Made by a program: the position numbers and the translations under genes. Positions 24,640-36,362 of a stretch of DNA of 64,000 nucleotides are shown piece after piece (positions within the stretch are counted from its first letter, which is position 1; each line of letters starts with the position of its first letter). The stretch is taken from assembly GCF_964275005.1 (NCBI RefSeq), contig NC_092702.1, positions 35,534,316 through 35,598,315 on the forward strand. Reading direction: 5' to 3'. This stretch comes from Diadema setosum (Eukaryota > Echinodermata > Echinoidea > Diadematoida > Diadematidae). The notes under the pieces are model-generated. The model had not been told where the DNA came from, searched no databases, and was given only the letters and a program-made list of their open reading frames with translations.

Positions 24640-27600
24640 TAAGCATATCTAGCTGTCTGCCTTGTCCAGATATTACTATAGACTTGTCCGAAAAGATTAG
24701 TGCGGGTCAAGACTTAAAGTTCATGTAATGACGTAAAGTTATAATGTGATCAATTTTTGTTCAAATGAAATTCATACAGTCGTAACTGAAGCGTCAGATT
24801 CATAGTATTTTGCTTTGTTTTCAACAGTCTTTTTATCACTGCAACCCCATGCATGCCTTGAGGATCATTTTTGTGGGGCAGTGACAGTATCTAGATATAA
24901 AATCCATGGCGGTCGTAAGTAAATCACACAGTAACTTGTGATGACATAGAACGAACTCGTGCTCTCCTGTCAAAACTGGGATAAATGACAGCTCGTTGTG
25001 TAAAAAAAAAAGCCAAAACAAGCTATAGTCCGACTGAAAGTTCAAAGGCAAATTCGAAGAGAACCCCGTTTTCACGGACCTGGACTCGCAGTCCAGACAT
25101 TGACCAACGCTGGAGATTTATTTATCCATCCAGAACAAGGAAGGTGGTTATGATAACTCCATAAAAAGCTGCACAGGAAGACCGAATCTCTCCTTGAGTT
25201 GTCTGGTGGATGAAATACAAGTCGACCTTTCTTTCATCGGCTCGTGAGATGAGATTGAGAGGCCGTCATCCATCTCTAAAGTTTAATGGTAACGACGTGG
25301 CAACAGTTACGACCTGTGGAACGTGGCGAGGCATCAACATCTACCGTCGTTTACACGCAGACTGGCGGTCGTCTTCTATTTTGAGCCTGAAAGGCCACTG
25401 CTGCTGTGTGATTTACGAAGCCTGGTCGTGGTAAAGCACCTGTTTGATAGGGGTGGAGATGTTTTTGATGACAGAATGTAAACCACGCGAGATGATTGGT
25501 CCAAAGTATTCCACGTAAGCGAACGAATGGGTCAATGGGACGCTACTTGTTTTCCCGAAACACGGGTTCATTGTATATAAGTTGTGCTTTATCTACATAA
25601 GATAAGATTGCCTCTAACTATTTCAAATAAAATATGATTGTAGTCTTCACGGATTGTGCTGCGCGATTATTGTTATATTTATCGCTATATTCACCGCATC
25701 ACCGTCGAAGTTGAGGTGATACTAACAAAGAATTTTGTAATGAACTTTCGCCTACGTGCAAACGCAAGATGAGGGAGGGAGATGGAGACGCCCTCCCACG
25801 TCCCTGGTAAGACCAAATGTTATACGTTATATTATCTAACACATTAACTAGCATCCGGAGGGCAAGCATTGTAAAGTACTGAAATATAGACACAGGATCA
25901 AGGCGAAGGTAGAAATGAGTCGAGTCTACCGGGGGAGTCCCCACTTTACACAAAGTGGAACAATGTCTGTGAGCTATGTATGCAAACATTTCCTGGACAG
26001 GAATTCATGGGTGATAGACAATTTAAATCACAGATCTGTGAGATTACTGATGTCTACGACATTTAGAAATTAGTAAGATGCTGTTATCCAAACGAGAGGG
26101 AGGTATTATAAAATTAGAGCGAAGCGGAATAACATCCATCCATGGTTGACACGCGGCACACGAGTTGCCTTTCTTTTCTTCTTCGTTTGCTTTTAGCAGT
26201 ATCGCGCAAACGACAGAGTGTCATTTGTTAAAAAGAAGGCAGAACAACGTTATAATTCACACACACAAATGCCAGTCTCCTTCTCCCCCCCCCCCCTCAT
26301 ATCAGGAGCTATTGATTTCATATCATTGTGTCAATTTCAGGCGTCTGCTGCAGAAAGAAAAAGGCTAGTAAAGCTCCATTTTGCACGCCTAAGCACGGTT
26401 ATATTGATTTCTACATTTTGCTTGATACTTATCAATGGGCAGGCGTGACAGGTGTTGACGTAGAGTAAATTTTCAGTCCGTTGAAATTTTGCATGGAGGC
26501 ACGTAAATTCGAAACAAGTTTATGACGTTCACTCCACTTTGAGAGATGTGCTATACCATCTGGTACACAGGATGGTTCGAAGACTTTTCCTAGGTTTATT
26601 TATCTTTTTTTCACTTCAATCAAGCTTGCCTTTTTCTCCTTGTTGAACTTGAAGTCGAGTCAGCCGTCTGGTGTGTTTGTAAGCGATGCCTTATAGCACG
26701 ATACCTGCAGCATTGCAATTACTTTATACACACGAACACGAGGAATTCTGTGCGCAGATGTATATAGGCCTACGTGCTGTTTTACAGGTAGTGTGTGTTT
26801 TATGAGAAGATGAAATTGCCATGTGTGATGTACTTTACTATAAAAGAATAAGCAAAGATGCAGCGTTTCAAAAGTGCGGAAACACGGAAGCAGATATATG
26901 AATATCAGGAAGAGAAAGAAACAAAGTTTAGGTTTTTTTTTCGGGAAAACCCAAGCATTCTTGGCTCTCAGTTAGGCCCTACCGTAAAATATAGCGAAAG
27001 ACATTAGTAGGAGGGTCAATGAACTTGATAGAGGAAGTCATTTGAATAAAGTAGATGAAATGAGAGGATTTTGCGATGAAATCGAAGCGGTATTTAGGGG
27101 ACAACGACAGCTTGGTCCTCATCAGCCGGCATCTAGCAAAGCGTCCAATATAATAATGGAGACAATAAAAAGCCGTTTACCTGGTCGAGGCCATATTATG
27201 GCAATCACGTTTCTTTGCCCTAAATCTCACATTACGAAGAAAACTTTTATGAGCACGAAATGATTCAGAGTTTGTTTCTCATTTGAGCAAGTATATGATT
27301 CTCCCTTGGGAACTGCAATTTCATAATGTTTTACGTTGACGTACAGGGCGAAGCATCAAGAATGTAATTTTATGAACTCTCTATTGTTAGAAATGTGAAG
27401 TTGATGACATAGGCACGAAACACATTAAGACTATACAAATGGTACGTCACAAATACTTTTCTTTCATACATTGTAAGTTTTGATTCCAAAGTAGAATAAG
27501 AACTAGAATAAGTCCTAGGCATAAGTTAATAATAATAGTAATAAAAACATATAAGAATCTCCCAACAAGGCTACCTAGCATGATGTGGGACATGATAATG
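24640..27600. other. No recognisable gene
   Basis: Frames at 25210-25434 and 27042-27263 (plus) have no domain signature or flanking splice pattern. A C tract lies near 26286-26298. Single half-sites of the CCAGGGAGGTGG hairpin occur near 25789-25805. Confidence 0.35.
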
Positions 27601-27614
27601 TGTATGAGGGTGCT

Positions 27615-27897
27615 GTTCGTTATTCCGAAGGTTCGATATTCCGAAGGTTCGTTATTCCGAAGGACTACTGGTTCGTTAATCCGAAACACGCAAATTCCCT
27701 ATACCTAGAGGTTCGTTAATCCGAAAATGAAGAAGGGTTCGTTAATCCGAACATTTGTGGCGTTATTCCGAAGGTTCGTTATTCCGAAGATTTGTTCATC
27801 CGAAAATGAAATTCGGAAAAACGAAACTTCGGAATAAGGAATCTTCGGACTGAAGAGCCTTCGGAATAACGAACCTTCGAAATAACGAGCTATAACC
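27615..27897. mobile_element. TTCGTTATTCCGAA fold-back element, second copy
   Basis: Opens with repeated GTTCGTTATTCCGAAGG units and closes with TTCGGAATAACGAACC units and the end word ATAACGAGCT. The internal stretch CACGCAAATTCCCTATA is the reverse complement of one in the element at 17455-17950. Confidence 0.7.
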
Positions 27898-28269
27898 ATG
27901 ATGTGGTACCTTCATAGAGCAGATGATATTCTTTCTAGTGCAATTCAACGCCATAACTTGACATAAGATAGTGCAAAATCAGAAAGAGAATAGAAAGGCA
28001 GAGGTTTTCATTTAAAAAATACATGATATGGAAATCCCATAGACACTTAAACTTCCACTTTTCAATGATTAGTAATATTAGTTTAAACTACACATACACA
28101 TCAGATGAAAGAGGCTATGATGTTATGACGTCACTGCTTTGTCATCGGTTTGAACACAAAGACAAATGAAAGACATGTTTTAGTCAATAATACAGCAACT
28201 GCAGCCTCTTTTTACCCTACAGTCATCGTTTGCTGTGTTATCGAAAGATATGATGCTCGCAGCATGCTG

Positions 28270-28445
28270 CACTCACAGAACTCTTACACATAGAAGAATC
28301 ATTAGCCACCCGTTCTGTCGCCGTCGCTCGACTGGTGTCACGTGACGTCCGCCATTTTGCTTAGCAACACTTTTTTGTGTGGAAGGCCGTAGCGCCATTC
28401 ATTGACCGTGCTTTTCTGACATTTCGAACTGAGCCAGGCACTAAA
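28270..28445. promoter_or_regulatory. Promoter-like block shared with the 36-kb locus
   Basis: A block of about 28 bases (near 28273-28300) is identical, inverted, to 36330-36357. Further along both loci share a palindromic X-box-like TTGCTTAGCAAC beside an ATGGC/GCCAT YY1-like word. Here it lies just upstream of the THAP reading frame. It is likely the 5' non-coding end of a repeated element. Confidence 0.5.
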
Positions 28446-30110
28446 ATGCCTTATTGTGCGGCTATAAACTACACAAATCGTTTGGCAGGAGGATGTTGAA
28501 AGACTTTTCACAGGTGAGTTTGACACTGGTAAGCCATGATGAGAATGACAAGTGAATTAATGCCCCAAATTACGTTATACATTCAGGCGGATCGTGATCT
28601 GGCTTACTTGAGCTCAATCATTACGTAGTCCCAAACACTCGATTCTGTGTTTGGCGTGTATGCTGTCTGTTTATCTCTGTTAAAAAAAAATGAACTAGGG
28701 CCTGGTCTACGTTGTGTGGAAGGGAAAACAGTATTGTAAATTACATGTAAACGTACTCATGTAAATCTGATTTAAGATGTACATGTAGATTTGTTTTATA
28801 GACTAAAATATGTTATTAGTTAAGGATATGGGCTAAAATTTTGTTAAACTTTACCTCTGAATTGGCCAGATCCCACCCCAAGGACATAAAGGTTGTGAGT
28901 CTCTTCCGAATACAACAAAGTTAGGGGTAATCATATGATTAATATATTGTACGGGGAACCAGGGAGGTGGTCTCTCTGGGTGCGCGTGCATGTTATCAAT
29001 ACTGTGCAGTTTGTATGATTCAACTACACACACCACACTGCATTCCATTGATTAATAGCTGCACCATCCAGAATTCACCTGCTACAGCTGTACATGTGCG
29101 ATGTAGAAACCTATCTGCTTTTGTGCTCAGTTGAACCTTATCCTTGGCATGTGCAAGGGTGCCGATATGTAAAGTTAAATTCATCTTTAATCCTAAGACT
29201 CCTATTCTAGGGGTTAGTACTATTTCATCATGTACCAACTTATTCTTGGCTGTTTAATAGTTTTAGCTACACAGTAGTACACTGTACCTTATGGGTACTG
29301 GTACATAATTCTATAGAAAACTTGCATATTTTTAATCTTATCTGGAGCATTCACATTCACATCAGGAGCAATCATCTTGCATATCAAGTTTTAAAGGAGA
29401 CCTCCGGATGATTTTCAGATTTTTACATTTGAATAACTATAAGTTAGTTATACTGAGGACAGAGTTTCTGAATTTGTGATGATTGGGATGAAGAATAAGA
29501 ATATTTTCAAAATTTAGAAGAAATTGCAATGAACAAGGATGATGACATGGCAGAGTCACCAAAAGAATGCATGAGTTGGGGCTCAAGGAAGCAGAACAAA
29601 AGAAGAAGGCATGCATACATACACAGGTGAACTCGCAAGCAAGCGGTATTGTAATGGAATTACACTGCTACATTTCTGAAATATGTGAACCTCCTATGTC
29701 ATCATCCTTGTTCAGTGTAATTTGTTTGAGATTTTTCAAAATATTGTTTCTCTGTTCAAGAACCAAAATGAATTCCAGAGATTTATGCAAGGAGTTGTCG
29801 ATTTTTGTACTACATGATGTGAAATTATGAAAATCGTCTGGAATGTCCCTTTAATATTGTAGTTGCACATGTTTAAGAGGTCTTGCAATTCTGATATGGT
29901 AGTAATTTTCACGTGTACACATGTTCTCTCCGTGTTAAAAATCCTAGATTTCCAAAAAGTGATGTTGCTCTTCACCAAAGATGGACTGAACATGAGAAGA
30001 GACCACTGGACTCCAAAGCCCTTCTCCACCTAGTGTTCCCACCACTTCAAAGAAAACACTTCGATTACTCAGGCCAGACAACAAGGCTGCAGCCAGTGTC
30101 CATTATTCAT
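28446..30110 (+). pseudogene. Broken THAP-domain gene, two exons
   Basis: Exon 1 (28446-28513) begins MPYCAAINYTNR and ends TFH plus two bases, followed by a strong GTGAGT donor. Exon 2 starts after AG at 29947 and restores codon AGA to give FHRFPKSDVALHQRW, the core of a THAP zinc finger. Further on come WTPKPFST, CSHHF and FDYSGQTTRLQP, spread over different frames. Damage seen: TGA within exon 1, loss of the second zinc cysteine (Tyr in NYTNR), a frameshift and a TAG in exon 2, then another frameshift. THAP fingers occur in host genes and in P-element and related transposases. No transposase core is recognised downstream, so a transposon origin is inferred. Confidence 0.7.
29391..29854. 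mobile_element. MITE inside the THAP intron
   Basis: TTAAAGGAGACCTCCGGATG at the left and CGTCTGGAATGTCCCTTTAA at the right form terminal inverted repeats over more than 25 bases. Non-autonomous, about 464 bp. The TTAAAGG edge resembles the MITE at 43947-44512. Confidence 0.65.
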
Positions 30111-30119
30111 GGACTTTGG

Positions 30120-30550
30120 GTTGTTGCCATGTATTGCATCTTAGTTCATTACCGTATACATGGTACATGCATTTGAATTGGTGATATGTAATAGTTGTCA
30201 TATTTGTGATATTTTTCTTGCCTACATATTGTTACCACATTATTTTCTCATACCATGAGGTAGCATGTTTTCATAGGCCTTCACAAGGATTTCATTTTGA
30301 ATCACCCTTGAAGCTAACAAGAGCAAGTGAAAATCTATACGGATGTACTGCCTTTGATATTGTTGCCAAGAATGCCTTTGATGTTCTTGCTGGACAATGT
30401 CCATTGTTCATGGATTTTATATTGATTTTCATGATTATAATAGTTGTCAGAAATTTGCGATACTGGTTGTCTCACCTACATTATGTGTATAAGCCAGTTC
30501 AGGGTTAGCTCACTGGCACATTGGTACAAATGACCATTCTTCTTTCTCAG
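30120..30550 (+). other. Open but unrecognised stretch after THAP exon
   Basis: An open frame from 30206 to 30508 contains SENLYGCTAFDIVAKNAFDVL and a hydrophobic tail. It follows the THAP pseudogene and may be part of the same decayed element. I do not recognise a family. Confidence 0.25.
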
Positions 30551-30554
30551 TTGA

Positions 30555-30955
30555 TTAGGCACTTCATGAGTTTTCAAACGAGAGAAGGTATTTCAGCTTA
30601 CCCGACGTAAAAATTTATGGAATTAATCAGTCGTGTTCAAACAGAGAATGAACTTGCCTAGACCAGGTGACCAGGATGAGCCATCAATTAGCACTTTTGA
30701 AATCATCCATTTCATTATTTTGCATCAAATGTATTAACAATCTTTTTCTATTGATACTGTCAACTACTAGTACACTGTACCACTTTTGCTGTCAGGTGGA
30801 TGTGCTGGCAAGCACCACTCATAATGATCACTTAATCATTACATCACAGATGCTTATCTTAGTGAATAAAAACACCATCATCGAACATGCTCTGCCGGTA
30901 CAGAGCTATTACCTTTTTCTGCTCATGCTCACAGCGGAACCCCGAACTGGCTTAT
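30555..30955. repeat. Dispersed repeat, copy 2
   Basis: Aligns in the same orientation with 23529-23985 over about 400 bases. The antisense frame that is open in copy 1 is broken by stops here, so this copy is older or unconstrained. Confidence 0.5.
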
Positions 30956-31204
30956 TATTGGCATGCTTCCAAGGCATGTATTGCCTGTGATTATAGTCAT
31001 CGTACAGTGTGTTATGTATAATAATGGTACTTCTGGCAAATTAGTAGTACACTTGTATGTCACTGTTCTGTGGTTGATTCTCAGCAATCAACATTGACCT
31101 TGATAATTGTAAAATACATTTAAAAAAAAAATCAGTAAAACTAACTGTTTATCTTTGCTTTCTGTTTTATATGGGAAAAAATCTTAAAAGGAGTTCATGG
31201 TTGT

Positions 31205-31336
31205 GTGTGTGTCTGTGTGTGTGTGCATGTGAATATACATTGCATTCATTATACATGTATATATAGGCCTATATATATGTACATGTGTATATATATATAC
31301 ATATACATACATATATATATATATATACAGTATATT

Positions 31337-31375
<39 letters not shown>

Positions 31376-31382
31376 ATATATA
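31205..31382. repeat. (GT)n and (TA)n tracts
   Basis: GT-rich run at 31205-31230, then TA/CATA repeats from about 31250 to 31382. The long terminal-repeat element begins directly at the end of this tract. Confidence 0.9.
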
Positions 31383-31609
31383 CAGGGCTCGACCTTAACT
31401 TTTTTTCTAGGAAGCCAGCCGGGCTCCTCGGGGACCTTTTTAGGGAGCCAAATTGAGTTTTAGAGAGCCATGTTTCCCTCAGTCACAATCGGCAGTAGAG
31501 GTCTATTACATGTATTAACCTGGTGGAGAAGATTTCATTTCGATATAACATGCATTTCTCCACAGACACAAGTCTGAGATAGTCTCTAACGGGTTTTAGC
31601 ACAGTCACA

Positions 31610-31641
<32 letters not shown>

Positions 31642-34600
31642 GCGTGCGTGCGTGTGTCGTGTGTGTGTGTGCCTGTGCCTGCCGTGCACCTGCGTGGTGT
31701 GTGTGTAGGTGTTTTGTGTGGTCCCTCTCCCATTCCCTTGTGTAATTTCTTACCCTGGTCTGTTCATATTGTCTTTCTTTCTCGGTTCTTCTTTTTTTAG
31801 CTGCAAGGTGTGGGTTAGAAATATTATGTAACGCCACATGTTGATTGATCAGCAGAGCTGCCAACCTTTGGAAGCACAAATCCGTACTCAGCAGCTCCAT
31901 AATCCGTATTTTCCACCAGAATCCGTATTTTTTTCCATCTCCCTCTTTTTGCCATTTTGAATTAAACTCGTCGACTTATAAGGCCTACAGGCTCTTAACA
32001 AAACATTACGACACATGCCGAAGTATCGAGCTGGTCACCAGCACGATAAAGAATCCAAACTACGCAATGTTCAGAGTTGATTGATTGCTTTCTCGCAATG
32101 CATGTGTACAAGACTACAAGTGCATGTTGTGTACCTCCAGAAACTTGCTAGGCTGGTTATGGAAGCTTCCACTATCTAGCAGGGGTGGGGGAATGTTTTC
32201 ATCTTCTCAAGAAAGCTTCTGTGTGAGCGAATGCAAAACTCTGTTCGGTGTTTCGAACTATTGTTTACTATAAAACGTAATCATGCGTTGTTTTCAGGCT
32301 TTTCAATTTTACTGGATTTTAAACATCAATATTTTCCGAAAGTACCGGTATTCCAATTTCTTTTACCCTGACTGGAATCGGAAAGTCTGCTATAACGATG
32401 ATCTCGAAATGCCGCGCTGTGTGTGGTTGCGCAAATGTGCAAACACGTGGTTGTACTTTCAAGTTTAAAGGAATGCGCCATGTGCTCCTGCCTAAGAGGT
32501 TACTGCAAGTTCGATGGATCGAATGCGCCACAGCTGAGCTGATGGCTTGTTTACGGTAAACATGTAGTTTACATTCGATACGAAGAAGTCATTACGTCTT
32601 TCAAGAGGAAAAACATACACAACAAACAAAAAACACCTACGAACGATTGTTGATAGCCAAAACTTTGAAAAGTAATAAGCAGTTATGATGAGCATGAACT
32701 TAAATTAATCGTCATAATTTTGCTGTCTAACCAGGTGATGACTGCATCTCATTGGACCTACTCGTAGTGAATTTGTCTGGGCATACGAGACCTTTTAAGT
32801 ATTTCTGTGATTGCCTTTTTAATTGACTGATTAATCGATCCTTTTTTATTGTTCAGGGAACATAAGATATTCGATTAAGTACACTATATTCGACTGTTTG
32901 ATGTTTCCTGCTATGCGCCAAAAGAAAGGCTATAGAATCACGATATCTTTGCAATGATTCCTTTAATTCTACTAATGAGCTGGTTCTTCGATCGATATTT
33001 CCAGGATATTTACACGGTGTTTATTCCAATGCGCGCATTCTTTCGTCTGGCACGCACCTGGGTGTGGCACCTGCTTTTGTGGAAATTTCCACAAGGGGAG
33101 AAGGGTGGGTGTCAAGTTTCTTCGAGCCGAAGAGACTGCGCGCATGTATTCAGTATTTCACAATCTCTTCGCTCTGATTTATTGTAATTCATGCTTTCCC
33201 CTTTTTCTTTGCTGATATTGAACATTTAGATTTAACTTTACGAGGGTTGGTAGATCGTAGATCTTTTTGTTGTGAGGTGTATATAATTTGTTTTTTTTTA
33301 TCATTCTTTGGAGGGGAAAGAAGAGTAAGGGGAAAGAAGAAAGAGGGAAAGTGAAATAAAACGAACGGCACGTACGCTCATACAGCATTCACAGTAAGCC
33401 GTCTTTTTATACAATTGTACCAGCATAGTTTTCATCATCACCATCAGACATCACTCAGATCACTTTAGCCTTTTCCTATCAACATTAAGAAACACGTACA
33501 GTCCCTGGAGATAAAAACCGAGGAAAATAAATAACAAATACAAATAACAAGTATCAACACCTCCCAACAACACAAATATTTAGAAAAGACAACACACGTC
33601 ACTTCGATTCGAAAAAGCATTGCAGCAAAGCGGAGAAATCGCCGTTACGAAAATAACAGTGCGAGACACTTGAAAGAATTACGTTTAAACATTTCAAAGT
33701 AAAAAGGGAACGGATAAAGTGATATAAAATGGAATAAATCGTACCAAACGAGGTGTGAGAAACGACAGAAATAGAACGATAAGTTTAGTAGTAGGATTAG
33801 GCCCTAGCAAAAGTTTGCAGCACCAAAAGCTACGCGAAAATTAATACACATTGGAAACTCTGTATTGCGACGAGATGTGGATCCTTGGGATCGTCAATAA
33901 ACGATACAAAACAAAGGAAATTAATTCATTTTGACCGGAAAATAGTTTGTTATAAGTATTCTGTTATATGAGATCTCCTTTAATAATAGGCCTAGAAATA
34001 CACCGAGTTTCAACGATATCAAACAGTACTCGGGAAAGAAAATTCGAACGCTTTTCACCTGCGCATTATACTGCAGTGCACATCAATACACGAACAGAAA
34101 CTCACCTCTTGCAGAAAAATGATGCAATAACGTTACAAAAAACCACACACAACACTCTCAAAATCATTTCGTACTTGGGAGGCAAGGGAAAAGCGGAAGA
34201 AGTAGAGAAAAAAAGCAGACATTGCACAACGGAGCGCTTCTACCCCGACTCAAAACGAAATAGGGTACTGTTTGTAGTGGCAGCTGACTACAGTGAGTAG
34301 CCAAGCTACTATACTCACGCTCCCCAGCCGGCCACACGTGGGGATACCACGGCAATCGATGTAAACATCCAGGGTCCGTAGGCGACAGGGATTCAGGTGC
34401 GCGAAGTTCCGTTCGGTGTACACAGTACGCAAGCAGCGAATTGCATGCGCGCACACTATTCTATGATAGAAGATTACAAACACACACACGTCGGGTACAC
34501 ACACACACACACACACACACACATGCGGGCAACGCGGGCCGGCTGGAGAATGAAACATGTACAGTGTGTAGTCTATATTGCAATTTCAGGGATAATAACT

Positions 34601-34809
34601 TCGAGCGTCAGGGCTCGCTGCGCGCGCCGGGGCCGCTCGCGCTCGTCAAAAATGTGATGTGTACATAAACTAAATTCTGTCTTGAAACGTGAGGCTATAC
34701 GGCAAAAAAACTTGAGGAGCCAGCCGGGCTTTTTTCATACATTTCTAGGGAGCCCGTAGCGATTCTGGGGAGCCAATGGTCCCCGGGCTCCCGCTAAGGT
34801 CGAGCCCTG
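31383..34809. mobile_element. 3.4-kb element with CAGGGCTCGACC terminal repeats
   Basis: The left end CAGGGCTCGACCTTAAC and the right end GCTAAGGTCGAGCCCTG are inverted repeats. Subterminal blocks (AGCCAGCCGGGCT, GGGAGCC) are shared in inverse orientation as well. A CA...TG-bounded end of this form resembles hAT-type ends. The flanks are TA repeats on both sides, so a target duplication (about 7 bases of alternating TA) cannot be proven. No intact transposase is visible; a THAP-like fragment lies inside at 32404-32559. Internal simple repeats include (TG)n at 31611-31672 and (CA)n at 34498-34522. Confidence 0.6.
32404..32559 (+). pseudogene. THAP-like zinc-finger fragment
   Basis: The frame reads KCRAVCGCANVQTRGCTFKF, then LLQVRW, ending at TAA 32557-32559. 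The spacing of CxAVCGCAN and FKF followed by a downstream W resembles the N-terminal half of a THAP finger. An ATG at 32409 lies one frame away (MPRC...), which suggests a 1-base frameshift at the start. The C-terminal CxxHF half is missing. It sits inside the 31383-34809 element. Confidence 0.4.
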
Positions 34810-34819
34810 ATATATATTG

Positions 34820-35089
34820 AGTAGGTAGTCCACATGTTAACATGATGATCAAAAACAAAAACAAAACAGGAAGAAAGTTCATGCTGTATTCATCAGCAGT
34901 TTATTTCTCCACAAATTTTCGAACGATTCACTCTTTCTGTAGAAAGTATCAACACGAGAAAGAGCGAATCGCTCAAAAAATTTTCTGCAGAGATAAACAT
35001 GGTGAATAAAGTATGAACTTGTTCCAGTTTTGTTTTTGCTTTATCATAAGTGCAAAAAGTTTGTTTACTATACATATATATATATGTAC

Positions 35090-35129
<40 letters not shown>
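34820..35129. other. No gene; (TA)n tract
   Basis: No coding signal. A (TA)n array occupies about 35070-35129 and directly abuts the hairpin element at 35133-35284. Confidence 0.6.
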
Positions 35130-35132
<3 letters not shown>

Positions 35133-35134
<2 letters not shown>

Positions 35135-35284
35135 AAATCAGTTGTATAAACACCGCAGGAGCCCCCCAAAAAATTGGAATGACATTTTGGTCAAAGACCT
35201 TTATCAAAATCTTTGATAAAGGTCTTTGACTGAAAACATCAGTCCAATTTTTTGGCTCCTGTGGTGTTTATACGACTGATTTTA
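35133..35284. mobile_element. 152-bp hairpin MITE
   Basis: Two arms of about 70 bases are near-perfect inverted repeats. Examples are AAATCAGTTGTATAAACACC with GGTGTTTATACGACTGATTT, and CAAAGACCTTTATCAAA with TTTGATAAAGGTCTTTG. Only a few bases separate them. It lies against a TA repeat, which may be its insertion target. Confidence 0.75.
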
Positions 35285-35910
35285 CTCTTGATATCTATTT
35301 ACTACACACCGACGCAGAACTTTCATATTTTGATTTATGAATACACACACAGTATAAGTAGTCCACATGTCGGTGCAATAATATGATATCAATATCATGA
35401 CCAAAAAAAAAAAAAAAAATTAGTCCATGCTCATCCCCAACAATTTGTTTTGGCACACAAATTTTGCTCTTTCTCAAGTGTTCTTGCGAATTGCTCGAAA
35501 ATTTGTGTGCTGAAATAAATTGGTGTTGGTCAGCAAGAACTTGGTTTCTGGTTTATTTCATACAGACACACATGTATGCCTATAATTTGCTTCCTGTGTG
35601 TTGTGCATTCGTGTTGACTACATATACATGTACAGTACTACTAATAATGATAAAAATGATAATACAATGTACATGTAACAAGAATATAGGTAATCAAATA
35701 GTGTTGTCATCCAAATATGTAATATGCTGAGTATAATCATTTATGTCAGATTGGGAAGATGTATTGCACGTATCATATCCACAAATCATTGATTTTTTTT
35801 TGATTTTTTTTGATTTTTTTTTTTTACGGGACTGACTGGAAAATTTAATTTGACTTGTTTATGGGAGAAAATAAAATAATAGCATAAACACACACCTTCT
35901 TACCATATCA

Positions 35911-36153
35911 TTGGAGGGAAACCACATAGAGCAAGACATGGGATTGGGAGGGGATGGGAAAAAGGGCAGAACAAGCAGCTTGAATTTTATACCAAAGCAG
36001 ATCACATCTCCGAAGTCAAATAGATCTATCCGAAAGGGGAAAAAAAAAACAACTCTTTCAATACAGACTACTTTCAGGGAAGAGTGTGAAATAAAAAACA
36101 TAAATGAGTACATGAAGCTGAGGTCAACGCTGGATTGGGAAGTACGAGTTTGA
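35911..36153 (+). other. Unrecognised 80-codon open frame
   Basis: The frame runs from ATG 35911 to TGA and is rich in charged residues (SPKSNRSIRKGKKKTTL, INEYMKLRSTLDWEV). Composition is protein-like, but there is no known domain or splice context, and the A-rich run makes the frame uncertain. Confidence 0.2.
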
Positions 36154-36239
36154 CAGTTTACAAGTTCAAGTAAGTATCAAGGGCTAGGGGCTGCCATACT
36201 GTCCGATCAGTGAGTTGACCGTACCGTACTCGCGAGGAG

Positions 36240-36362
36240 CTGCGGAGGTTTTGCTAAGCAACATGGCGGCGTGTGCACTGAAAGCGGTGCGCAGTGGCGA
36301 CACCGAGCTCAGCGGGTTGTGAATGGGTGTGATTCTTCTATGTGTAAGAGTTCTGTGGCTGC
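36240..36362. promoter_or_regulatory. Promoter-like block, inverted copy of 28-kb block
   Basis: Contains TTGCTAAGCAAC (36251-36262) immediately followed by ATGGCGGCG, a YY1-like start-codon context, and the segment identical to 28273-28300 in inverse orientation. Reading plus from ATG 36263 gives only 19 codons. It is probably the 5' end of another copy of the same element, reading on the minus strand. Confidence 0.45.

Noticed and set aside
36263..36322. Plus-strand gene start ATGGCGGCG
   Set aside because: The frame closes after 19 codons and the sequence is shared with the 28-kb repeat block. A weak donor before the stop cannot be excluded but is unsupported.
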